Shown here piece by piece: positions 49,645-60,617 of a DNA stretch of 64,000 bases (the stretch's first letter is position 1; the number at the start of each line of letters is the position of its first letter). Origin of the DNA: Amia ocellicauda (taxonomy: Eukaryota > Chordata > Actinopteri > Amiiformes > Amiidae); the NCBI RefSeq assembly GCF_036373705.1, contig NC_089867.1:14857501-14921500 (forward strand). The letters run 5' to 3'. Under the pieces are notes generated by a model. It was not told the DNA's origin. It worked only from the letters and a program-made list of their open reading frames with translations, and ran no database searches. The translations under genes were made by a program, and so were the position numbers.

Positions 49645-52600
49645 ATGACATCACGACTGCTAGGCCGCTGTGCCCGACTGCTGGGGCAGTGCTCACAAGT
49701 TCCTGTGGCCTGGGTCAGACCCCTGGCCCCTCCTGCCCTGGCAGAGCCCCTTCCTGCTCTGGCCTTGCGCTTGCCCACACCTTGCCCATGGCGGACACTG
49801 TGTGTAGCAGTGGATGAGGGGTACCAGCCGGCACCTGATCGCACAGAGCTGGATCAGCTGCTGGAGGGGGCGGGCACCCCTGGGGAACTGCTGCAGGTCT
49901 GGGAGGAGCACAGGGGCACTGCCAACCAGGCTGCCAGTGCCCTCACCCAGCTGGCACGCCTCACCATAAGCAAGGGGGTCAGAGACAAGAGGGAGATCAC
50001 CGACAACACTGAACTCTTCCTTGACCCTCGCTTCCAACATCTGCTGCAGACGGTCAACTCCCAGGTGAGAACAACGCAAAACTGATCTGTTCTGTGTCTG
50101 TGAGATTATCTCTCTCTCTCTTCCTATCAGCTTGTCTAACCCTCTCTGTCCTGGCAGGTGTCCACAGTGTGGAATGGCTCCCTGGTGGCGTTGGTGCGGG
50201 CGCTGTCTCAGCTTGGCATGTCCCCTACAGCCCCGGCCCTGCGCTCACTGCAGACCGAGGCACACTGGCGCCTGCGCAGACTGAGCTACAAGCAGCTGGC
50301 CGTGCTGGCGGACTGGGGCAGCATAAGGCAGCGCGCTGGCCAGGAGGGGGCACTGCTGGGAGATGTGCTAAAGCAGCTGGAGCTGCGCTGGACGGAGATC
50401 ACAGAGCCCCGGACCCTCGCCCTGCTCATGAGCCACGTGGGGCACCTGTCACCCCCTCTCATGGAGCGCCTGGAGGACAAGGTGAGGAGCCCCTTCTCTG
50501 TCTTTCTCTTGCTCTCTGTTGCTCACTCTCTCCATCCTGTATTCCAGTGTTCTGCAAAGCAAAGTAACGCCAACCCAACCTGAAAAGTTGTGTGGCCCAC
50601 AAATCCCTCCACATTATATACATTAAAATAAAAGTTCAACATTATTTTAGCTAAGGTTTGGATAAAAATAATGTTAAGCGATCCGATTATTGTTACATTT
50701 TGGACTGGTTTATGGTTGAGTCCCCTGAGAACTTATGAATTTGAATATCTCTGCCCTCCCTCTCTATCTCCCTCTCTCCCAGGCTCTGGAGTTGGCGGAG
50801 CGGTTCAAGCCAGAGGACATGCGACGTGTTGCCTTGGCGCTGGCGGTGGGAGGGAGGCGCTCAGTGCCGCTGCTCAGGGCGCTGTCCTACCACCTGTTGC
50901 AGAAACCGGGCCTGGAACTGCCCACGCCCTTGCTACTGGACCTGGCCTTTGCTTATGGTGAGGGAGGGAGGGATGGATGGATGGATGAATGAACAGGAAA
51001 GAGGCACCAAAAAATTATTCAGGCCTAATTTACTCTAACCCCCCTCTTTCTCAGGGAAGCTGAATTTCCAGCAGACCCAGCTGTTCCAGCGCATCGCCGC
51101 CGAGCTGCTGCCCAGGCTGCCCGAGCTCAGCCCCAACCAGGTGGTGCGCTGTGCCAAGTCCTTCACCTTCCTCAAGTGGCTCCACCTGCCGCTGTTCGAG
51201 GGCTTCACTGAGGTGGGTCTGCTCATTCCCAGCCCACCCCCATCCTTCTCTCTCACCACCTCAGTTTAGCTAAATTCAATCCAGACGCAAATAGCCGATA
51301 TGTGTATATGTTCTATCGCAAAATCATAAAAACATTCTCCAAAGAAAATTGAAATTCTTTACACAAGTTAAGTACAGGAGCTTATCTATATATATATCTA
51401 TATAGATAAATACAGAGCTTTTCCTCCCTCTCACTCCCTCTTCCTCTCTCCCCCACAGCATTTCCTGCAGCACAGTGAGAACTACAGCGCCACCCAGCTG
51501 TGCAACCTCATCATGGCATTCGCTCGCCTCAACTTCCAGCCCAGCCAGGGGGACGCCTTCTACAGCAAGGTAGGGATGGGGCTTGGAGGGACAAGGGATT
51601 GTGTTTGGCTGGCTGGGGCTCTGGTTCATTTGTGAAGTTCACAGGTGTGTGTGTTTTGGGGGTGTCTATTTTAATGTCTGTGTGCCTGTGTTTCTATGTC
51701 CCCTGGAGGTGCTGTCCAAGCTGGAGGGAGTGCTGCACCGCCTGGCCCCTGTGTTGCACATGGATGCGGTGTGGTCCCTGTGTGTGCTGCAGCAGACTCG
51801 GCCTCAGCTCCTGCGCCCCCTGCTGGAACCCAGCTTCCACTGCACCCTGACGAGTAAGTCCAACATACACACACACTCACTCTGACCCTCACACACACAT
51901 ACATAAATATACTGAAAACTCTCACTGTGATGTACACACACTGCTGCCGCATCTCTCCCTCTCCTGTCATGTGCTCTGATATTGTCTCCTGCCGTGTCTT
52001 TGAGACTCTGTGTTCACTTTGCTTCAGTACAGCCTGTCTTGCCAGATTTGGCCTGCGTGGGGCAGTGCAGGACAGTGGCTGTGTCAGAGTGATGGTGCAA
52101 TTCTCTATTCAGTGCTGCAGATTCGCTGTGTCAGTGTTGCTTTGTGTGTCCTTTTGTGTCTGTGTTCTAGGCCAGATCAATCCCCTCGCCCTCTCTTTTC
52201 CTGTGTGTTTATAATACATTACTCTCTCTCTTTCTATGTTTCAGAGGGCAGCCCCTCACACTCTGAGGGATACAGGCTGAAGCTCCTCCACATCGCAGCC
52301 GCCCTGGAGCTGGAGTGTGGGGAGCCCCGGGCCGCCCTCCCTGCCCCTTACACCACCACCCCCACCACCACCCGTGACAGCCGTCCGTCGACGCTCCAGA
52401 CCAGCCTACAGGAGGCGCTGCAGATCCTGACAGGGGGGGAGGAGGGAGCGTACCGCACGGCTGTTAACACGGTGTATGGCTGGCCCATCGGTGAGAGACT
52501 GAGCAAGGGAGAGAGGTGGAGGAGAGGCTGGGGGGGAGAAGAGAGCAGTGGAAAGGGCAAAAAGAAATGGGGAATGGGCAGGGAAAAGGAAGGGAGAGGA

Positions 52601-55090
52601 CAGCAAAGGTGGAGGGTGAAGTGCAGCAGAGTGGAGACTATCCACGGTGCCACACTGCCTGTCCGCATTACCAGGGAGGCTGGCTATGCTGACGCTGCTC
52701 TTGTCTTGCAGATGGAGAGCTGGTCCTGGACTCGGAGAGCAAACCTCTCCGTCTGGACAACCTGAGTGCCCCCCACCTACCTGGGGGCGGCGGGGGCACT
52801 CCTCTGCCCGAGGGGGCCAGGAGGTGAGCTCTGTCTGTCTGCCTGCTAACAGTTCCTCCCACCTTTTCTTGAAATCTGAAGTGAACTGATAGACTGACTC
52901 TCTCTCTCTCTCTCTCCAGGATAGCAGTGCTGGCGAGGGAGTTCCCTCACTACAGCTCGCGCAGCAGGGAGCTGCTGGGCCGCTATGTCATGCAGCAGCG
53001 ACACCTGCGCTTGGCCGGCTTCCTCACTGTGGAGGTGAGAGACTGGGGGGACCAGGGGCCATGGAACTGCTGGTGGGGAAGAGCAGTGCTGGTGCTAAGG
53101 ATGGCAGGGGGTGAAGCATGGCCCTGGTGGGGCGAGGGGAGAGTCTGGGTATAGCGCTGAGGGAGAGGTGGGGTTTTCCTCATCCGTATCCAGCTTGAAA
53201 AAGTAACACTTACAAACAGATTTACAGAAACCATTCATGCCCAGTTCATGCCACGCCCCCCAGGGATAATCCCTCCTGCAATCTCCTTTGCAAACTGAGC
53301 TCGGGAGCTGAGCGGCTCTCAGTGGGTGAGGGGTGGTGGTGGGGGGGTGCTTATATCATATGTATTTCCCTCTCACAAAGTGTGTGTTTGCTTATCCAAT
53401 TATATGTGGGCTCTATGTGTCAGGCTGGCTGCTGTTGCTATTGGTCAGATGAGTTTTCCCCCATGGGAGTCTGCATATTTCCTTCAAGCTCAACAGGAAA
53501 ACTAGGACCAGAAATAGGAAGTGTATTTAAGATGGCAAATATGAGGCCCTTCTTAAAACGCAGAAAAGTGTGGACATTATCTTGGATCTTTCAATAAACG
53601 GCAGCAGGGTTGGGGTTCCAGGGTCCGATTTCCATTCCAGTGCGGTTTGTTATTCCCTTTTCCAATCAGTTCCAATTCCAGTAGAACCCAGTAGAGCCAT
53701 TGGCAAAAAGAATTGGAATTGGAATCTGGAATGGGGGTGAAAAAGGGAGTTGGAATTTAAAAAGTGGAATTGGCTCTGAACTCTGAACATCAGGATACGC
53801 TCCTGGAATTAATTTGATTCTGAGCAGAATGACTATGTGTAACTGGTTTATAGGTGTTATGATTATGTGAAATACAATTATGGAAAAGGCCTCTAAGAAC
53901 TGCCAGGGAGAAATACTGTGGTAGCGAGCAAGGATGGTTTCGGTTTCTACAAGCATTTCCTTCCTGTGTTAAGACTATCAGTGACACTCGAGGCCTTTAA
54001 GGGCCAGACTGAGAAGTAAGAAGGCAGCAGGAGCAGCAGACTCTTTGAAGGAAGGAGATGGGGAGGGGGCACACTGTGTGTTTTCTGTGCTGGGGGGCTG
54101 GCTGGCTGTTGGGGCTCTGGGGAGAGCCTGCTGTGTGCTGAGTGTGGAGGAATGAGTCTGACGAGGCTGCGGTGAGAGGAGCCTGTACTGCTCCGGGGCC
54201 TGTTCAGTGGAGCGAGGGAGAGTCTTGCAGCATCTAGCTGAGGAGGAATGAGAGCGCAAGAGAGGGAGGGATGGAGGGAGCAAGCAGATGTGCTCTGTCT
54301 GTGTGCACTGTCTAACGATAAAGGGATGAGTCAATGAGGCTTAAAAAATTACTGTTCAATGGAAACCGAAAATGGGCCCAGGCACAGAAACCCCTGTGTG
54401 TCAGTCAGTGTCTCCCGCTGACCACCGTGCAGGACAGCCAGAGTGTGTACAAGCCGTCCGTCTGCTCTGCTCTCCTCCAAATGAAACCTGGGAGAGGTCT
54501 ATCTAGGCCAATCCCCTTACCTTTCGGGCCCGGCTCAGGCTCTGATGGTATTCAGTAAATTAAGCCAGTTAGATTGGGCTCCTGATCACAGGGCCGAAAT
54601 AACTCACCCAGTGGGGGATAGCGTGGTGGGGGTGGGGGTGGGGGTGGGGGGGGCGAAGGAGGTCTGGCAGGGTGGGTCAGCGCCACTGGATTAAGTTTTA
54701 ATGGCATTAAGCCTCCTGGCGCTGGCACACAGGGGTTATTAAATCGACACAGACAGGGCACGGCAAACAACCTGTCACTAGCTAGAGCCAGCTTCTAGGA
54801 CCAGTGGTTCGAATATCAGCAATTCCTCGCTGTCTCTGTCAGGCCGTGCGAGCTCCCAGGCAGGGGTGCGTTTGGTGTCAGTTATTTTTTGGGCCATCTG
54901 ATTTGTTGTGTTCCTGGTTTCTGAGCCACTCAGAAATTCAGTTAATTATTTTCTCTCCCTCCCCTTGTACATTTTTGTCCCCTTCAAGGTGCCGTACTTT
55001 GAGTGGCTAGAGCTGAAGTCTGACTGGCAGAGGGTGGCCTGCCTGAAGGATAAGATTGGGAAGGTGGTGGCAGAAGAGATGGCCAAGTAG
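49645..55090 (+). CDS. tbrg4: tbrg4 / fastkd4 (10 coding exons, 635 aa)
   Basis: Exons: 49645-50064, 50158-50481, 50783-50957, 51055-51212, 51459-51569, 51709-51853, 52245-52490, 52712-52823, 52920-53034, 54989-55090. Phases agree and total 1908 nt. The human protein has 631 aa. The first 40 residues are Arg-rich and lack acids, a likely mitochondrial targeting signal. FAST-type helical repeats follow (roughly residues 250-420), with [20 protein letters not shown] and [13 protein letters not shown] clearly conserved. The RAP domain lies at the C-terminus (about 563-620), including [12 protein letters not shown], and the protein ends VAEEMAK. TBRG4 is a mitochondrial RNA-binding FASTK protein that stabilises and processes subsets of mitochondrial mRNAs. 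The ATG at 49645 is the first in frame. A non-coding 5' exon likely joins at 49576. Poly(A) signal AATAAA at 55545-55550. Confidence 0.96.
53480..53970. repeat. GGAATT-rich repeated words in tbrg4 intron 9
   Basis: GGAATTGGAATC-type words recur on one side and their complements (CCAATTCCA) on the other, giving imperfect inverted symmetry around 53640-53780. It may be an old transposon; the family is unknown. Confidence 0.35.
54624..54653 (+). repeat. G-rich tandem (GGGGGT)n, G-quadruplex-forming candidate
   Basis: Four or more runs of five or more G separated by single T occur on the coding strand inside tbrg4 intron 9. Confidence 0.8.
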
Positions 55091-55168
55091 AACCTGGACT
55101 GTCTGCAATCTTTTGACAAAAGCAAATTCCCACAAAAACAACACAACGACAACTCAGTGAATCCAAAA

Positions 55169-55171
<3 letters not shown>

Positions 55172-55202
<31 letters not shown>
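55172..55202 (+). repeat. (CAG)10 repeat in the tbrg4 3' UTR
   Basis: Ten uninterrupted CAG units begin 82 bases after the tbrg4 stop codon and precede the AATAAA at 55545. Confidence 0.9.
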
Positions 55203-55544
55203 TCTATCAGCAAGAATAACATAGATTTGTGAGCCCCTGTCTGAGGGCGTCCTGGCAGCCCTTGCAGATCCATTGTCCGGACTTCTGGTCACCTAGACAA
55301 CCATCTGGGGGCATTCCCTCTCACCATGGAGACAGCTGCGGGGGGGGGGGGGAGTGTGCCAAGAGAACAGCTCGGCACAGCGCAGAGTAAGTGGGTGTAG
55401 GAGGCTGTGTCGAGGGGGGAGGTGACTAGCTGGAGCGGTGAGGTGTCCCTGCACCCCCCTCTCGGTGTCAGAGTGGGGGGGTGACGTGTGTTAAGTCCCC
55501 GTGTTCCCAGGCAGACAGTGAGCTGATGTTTTGTTGGCTGTAGA

Positions 55545-55550
55545 AATAAA
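55545..55550 (+). terminator. Poly(A) signal of tbrg4
   Basis: AATAAA lies about 455 bp downstream of the stop codon, the first canonical hexamer in the 3' flank. Confidence 0.6.
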
Positions 55551-57165
55551 GCGAAAGGGATTTGAAACACTGCAGCTCTCAGGGCTTCGGTCATCCACAG
55601 AAACCTCACAGGACTGATTCTAAAAATGGGATTTAGCTGCTGTCTAAGGTGCAGTGCTAGTAACAAATAATCGTCATAATAAAAAAGCTAGTATTTAATT
55701 TGCATTGGTATCGCAGTGTTTTATTTCATCTCTATAACCCTCCAGCCAGTCGGGTCAGGGGCTGGGGGCTGGCACTTGTTCTTTCTGTGTTGTCATTGGG
55801 GCTTGTTTCGATTTTGCTCACAGGAGTGAAACTGTCCCCATGTTGTAGTAAGTGGGCCCGTTTCATTTTTAATGCTGCACATTAAAAAGTACACCATCTC
55901 TTCTTGTCTGTCTTCCTGTGCTTCTAGTGTAAATTAAATGGTCTGGTTCTGTGCCCCTCCTGTGTCCCTCAGTTGAGTGGCCAGCAGCTTCAAGTACTGA
56001 GGTCTCTTGGGAAACAATCGCAGTATTAGGACTTTTATTAGGACCATGATGTTTTTAGGCTGAGGCTGTGAGCAAACGAGCAAGTCAGCAAATGGTCAAG
56101 GCATCGGTGTGAACGTTGGACTTGGCTCCTCCTCGGCCCCCCAGCCTTGGTGCTCTCGAATGTGACATGGGCCCGCGGTCTCTGGGCTGGACCGCTGCCT
56201 CACTGCACAGATATGCCCAAGAGCTCTTCACAGGGCAGCGCCAACTTGGACCACAGGTGATAGAATTCAGTGAGATGCCCAGTAATACTTGCCTACTATA
56301 TATGTGCCTGTTCCCCCTGACTGTGGACCAAGATTATTATTAATATTGGTCTGGTTGGAAGACTCCTTATGCAAGCAGGTAATACAATTGTGTTACAGGT
56401 ATGTGGGAGATTGTGGTTTGTGCTATGGGTTATATAAATGGTTAAGCTTGGCATTTTGTGCATTTCACATACACCAACAGAAAGGTGGAAGGAGAGGAGC
56501 TGTTTCTGGTTTTCTCCCTGGTCTTGACTGCGAGTGCAGGATGTGCTGGGCTCTGTGAACAAGGGGCAGCAGACCAATAGGAGAAGATCCCAAAATCGTT
56601 TACTGGCATCTCTGCCACTGCTTAAACTTGTGGCTTGTGTTACCGTTTCATTTCAGTCCAGTGAACGCTGTCTACCGGTCTGGCGGCCCACTCCAGCCGG
56701 CCAAGAGTTAAACGGCTCACCTTGAAGATGTCTATTGTTGAGCCTTGCACTTAAAAATAACCTTAAAATAACCCCCTACCCCACATCCCCCCCTCCCCAA
56801 CAACCACCCCCCACCTGAAGGAAATCTGCTTACCAGGGAGTATTAGCTCCTGAGCACAGCGCTGACGTCAAGCACGGAGAGGGGGGGGTTCAACACATAT
56901 GCGTCGTGCTGTGACAAGGAGAGGCTGCTTAAGTACCTTGTAAAGGAACTACACAGTCCTTCAGCCCATGAGTGACAGGCATAGAGTGCACCGTACCCAG
57001 CAAGACGAGCGCACGCCAACACACCTGCCAGCAGCCTCTCAGGGTCACGGCAAGCCCCTGTCTCTGGCCTGGGGCCGCTGTCTGTGAGTGTGTGGAGCCT
57101 CCGATTCTGTCCGAGAGCACGGCTGCCTCAGCTGCTCACTGTTGTTTTTCTCATTATGTATGAAT

Positions 57166-57230
57166 TATTCATTTGGCAGATGCCTTCATCTCAACGACTT
57201 CCAAGGTTCACAGGAGCACAGTGTAATCGA
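57166..57230 (-). mobile_element. SINE or LINE tail fragment (reverse orientation)
   Basis: TTCATTTGGCAGATGCCTTC followed by CAACGACTTCCAAGGTTCAC resembles the reversed fish SINE/LINE tail (TTTGGCAGACGC...AAGCGACTTACA). Only this core is recognisable. Confidence 0.5.
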
Positions 57231-57380
57231 TGGGCAATACGAGGCCAGATTGCGTTCTGAGACGCGCTGGCTAAGGGTTGCTGGTTATTTCCTGGCCTAA
57301 GTCACAGGTCCCCCTCTGGCCTGCCTCGTTAACTTCATCACCATTATACAATATGGGAGTGTTCCATTTTTCTCCCACTA

Positions 57381-57426
57381 GTGGGTTGTCTGTGCCAGGC
57401 CCTGTGGGTTGTCTGTGCCAGGCCCT
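57381..57426. repeat. Perfect 23-bp tandem duplication
   Basis: GTGGGTTGTCTGTGCCAGGC plus CCT occurs twice back to back. Confidence 0.9.
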
Positions 57427-59101
57427 GTGTGCTGCCTGGGCCCAGGCTTTTCTCCCGCTTCCTCTCCTGGACGTGTTCGAGATCTCGTTCCTGTCTGAGC
57501 CGCACATTGTAATACAGCAGGGCTCTGCACATGTCACATAATTAGCGGTTCTGGTGACCAGGGGATGGAGGTCTATGGCTGCACAGCACAGGTATAGCAA
57601 CGGGATTCCCGAAGTCCCCCTGTCTCTGGAACCCTCCTCTCTTTGGGTTTCTGCTGGCCGTCCCCTAGGGAGGCAGAGCAGAGATGTGCTACAGGAAACG
57701 ACGCCTTGAGCTCGGCTGCTGTTTTAAACAGTGTGAAAGAATGATGAGTTTGTGTTTGTGGACTTGTTAACTGTCAGCCTGCTTGTAATTTATGAGCGCT
57801 GGTGTCAGGCAGAGCACAAATGAGGTCGTGCAGAATGCATATTGTCCTTGTCTCTCTCTCATCAGCAGCTCCCATTGAAGCCACTCGTAGCCCCATTCAC
57901 AGCGCTCCTTCACAGTGCTGGACTGAGGCTTCTCAGTGGAGGAGACTGTTTCAGTGGGTGTCTCGCATTCAATCAGTTAAATGTGAGACTCTGCCCTGCA
58001 TCTCTCACACAGCGTACGCCACTACAGCACAACACTCATTTCTGTTTTAAAATGTATTTTCATTCATTTTCTCACTATACGGTTGTCAGGAGTGCTTGTC
58101 TCCCACCCCCACCTCCTCCTGCCCCTCTAACACTCATACTAGCATCTCTCACAATGCAGCTTCATTGGCTGACTCCGCAGAATACAGGGGCGGGCCTTCC
58201 TGCACAGCTCAGCCTCCTGTCCTGTGGAGCAGCTACCTGATTGGCACACTCTTTATCCAATGGGAACCTGAGAAATCCCCCAAGGTGTGCCTTTTGTCAG
58301 GATGTTGTAAAACACAAGGTCTTCCTTGCTCAGTAGCAGATACGTGGACAATGTCACACACAAAGACACTCAAACAACTGAACTCAGCTGCTCACACGCA
58401 GATAGACATGTAATCTGTTTCTAATTCCACTTTCCAATCCCAATGTATTTGCCATGGAAATGCATTTGTAATTGCATGTAACGAAAGCTGTATTTAGTGT
58501 GAGGTGTTTTGGGATGCTGTGGACTGAAAGGCACTATATAGGATTCATTCGATGGAGGGAGAGAGAGGAAAGCTGTGTGGGGCTGTGGTTCGGGGGGCAC
58601 AGCTGATTACAGAGGGATTAGAGGAGGGGCCGAAACTTCATCCCCTAGCTGAGTGACTAGCAGATGGGCTTAATAGACTCTGACTCCGGAGCAGCAACAT
58701 AGTACACAAAAGGAGAAGCCAACGCCGTTTTTTAAGAGCACTGAACGTTGGTAGCGTCTCCAGGAAAGACGGAGAGGAGAGAAGGGGAAACTCGATGTAA
58801 CACAGCGCCGTACACTCCCTATGCTCAAGCCTCAAAGGGTTAACCAGTGCCAATACAGAGCCAGGGGTTAAGAGAGTATGCTGGGTTGGTATTGGTGAGC
58901 ACTGAGGCGAGTTGGCAGCCCGTCAGAGATTCTCAGAAGCAAGAGAGCAAGCAAACAGCCTGGGAATGTGAAAGCAAAAGAAGCGCTGATTAGAGAAGCG
59001 TCTAGAAGAGCTGATACTGAAGACTATCTTCCCACACACACACACACAGACATGCACACAGACAGTCACACACACACAGACTTGCACACACAGTCGCACA
59101 C

Positions 59102-59432
59102 CTGTATACTATTAATATTATATCACATGCTGCCCCCCTGGCAGAGTGTATGCCAGGAAAGCCCCCAGAATCCCTGACACCCGGGCTGGGGGGGGCTTTA
59201 GAGCTGTTTGAATCCTCGGTTATCTAATCATCTTTCTGCTGTGGAGTGGCTCTCCTCCTGCAGTTGCTATGTCAACCGCTCTTCTGTTGTGTTACAGAAC
59301 CACTACAGTACATTAACCATTACACGCCACTGCAGACCGAACCTGCGTGTACATGTGGCTAGTCTGTTCCACTCAGTATGTGTGGGAGTCACCTTATGTG
59401 TATGAACGCTGTATACTATTAATATTATATCA
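59102..59432. repeat. Pair of 24-bp direct repeats 307 bp apart
   Basis: The word starting CTGTATACTATTAATATTAT occurs at 59102-59125 and again, identical over 24 bp, at 59409-59432. No other similarity between the flanks was seen. Confidence 0.85.
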
Positions 59433-59500
59433 ACAAAGAAAATCATACAACTTTTCAACATTTAAGAAATCTGTTCAACCTAATTCACCTCTTGATCCAC

Positions 59501-59502
<2 letters not shown>

Positions 59503-59537
<35 letters not shown>
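59503..59537. repeat. (TA)n microsatellite beside DD36E copy 3
   Basis: TA run directly upstream of the transposon, followed by a short GATA-like stretch. Confidence 0.9.
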
Positions 59538-59539
<2 letters not shown>

Positions 59540-59553
59540 TAGATATAGATATA

Positions 59554-60400
59554 CACTCACCTAAAGGATTATTAGGAACACCATACTAATACTGTGTTTG
59601 ACCCCCTTTCGCCTTCAGAACTGCCTTAATTCTACGTGGCATTGATTCAACAAGGTGCTGAAAGCATTCTTTAGAAATGTTGGCCCATATTGATAGGATA
59701 GCATCTTGCAGTTGATGGAGATTTGTGGGATGCACATCCAGGGCACGAAGCTCCCGTTCCACCACATCCCAAAGATGCTCTATTGGGTTGAGATCTGGTG
59801 ACTGTGGGGGCCAGTTTAGTACAGTGAACTCATTGTCATGTTCAAGAAACCAATTTGAAATGATTCGACCTTTGTGACATGGTGCATTATCCTGCTGGAA
59901 GTAGCCATCAGAGGATGGGTACATGGTGGTCATAAAGGGATGGACATGGTCAGAAACAATGCTCAGGTAGGCCGTGGCATTTAAACGATGCCCAATTGGC
60001 ACTAAGGGGCCTAAAGTGTGCCAAGAAAACATCCCCCACACCATTACACCACCACCACCACCGGCATTTTCGCCCACAGGACTGCCGCATACTGGATGTT
60101 TGTCCCTTTTCACACCATTCTTTGTAAACCCTAGAAATGGTTGTACGTGAAAATCCCAGTAACTGAGCAGATTGTGAAATACTCAGACCGGCCCGTCTGG
60201 CACCAACAACCATGCCACGCTCAAAATTGCTTAAATCACCTTTCTTTCCCATTCAGACATTCAGTTTGGAGTTCAGGAGATTGTCTTGACCAGGACCACA
60301 CCCCTAAATGCATTGAAGCAACTGCCATGTGATTGGTTGGTTAGATAATTGCATTAATGAGAAATTGAACAGGTGTTCCTAATAATCCTTTAGGTGAGTG
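59554..60400 (-). mobile_element. Tc1/mariner DD36E transposon, copy 3, internally deleted (847 bp)
   Basis: Both terminal inverted repeats and the outer coding parts match the copies at 17647 and 43681. About 374 bp are missing between the ACC-repeat that encodes the Gly run (60046-60061) and GGCATTTTCGCC. The junction carries one ACC more than the full copies. The transposase is broken: an N-terminal piece (60252 down to about 60065) joins out of frame to the C-terminal piece (about 60060 to 59586), which keeps FQQDNAPCH and NPIEHLW. With intact ends it could be mobilised by a sister copy. TA flanks both ends. Confidence 0.95.
59586..60252 (-). pseudogene. Transposase remnant of DD36E copy 3
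   Basis: Residues 1-62 of the family protein remain, then about 125 residues are lost, including the first catalytic Asp. The rest continues from the GGGGVMVWGMF segment to the normal stop, in a different frame. It cannot give an active enzyme. Confidence 0.93.
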
Positions 60401-60617
60401 TATATATATACAGTGAGGGAAAAAAGTATTTGATCCCCTGCTGATTTTGTACGTTTGCCCACTGACAAAGAAATGATCAGTCTATAATTTTAATGGTAGG
60501 TGTATTTTAACAGTGAGAGACAGAATAACAACAAAAAAATCCAGAAAAATGCATTTCAAAAAAGTTATAAATTGATTTGCATGTTAATGAGGGAAATAAG
60601 TATTTAACCCCTTCGAC

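Larger units (their letters stand above)
55570..59101. other. Intergenic, no gene recognised
   Basis: Open frames here are short and unrecognised. A SINE-like fragment is at 57166-57230 and a 23-bp tandem duplication at 57381-57426. CA-rich DNA appears near 59030-59100. Confidence 0.45.

Noticed and set aside
49693-50079. Minus-strand open frame over tbrg4 exon 1
   Set aside because: Antisense shadow in GC-rich coding DNA.
52010-52765. 251-codon plus-strand open frame
   Set aside because: It runs through tbrg4 introns; only its parts at 52245-52490 and 52712-52823 coincide with real exons.
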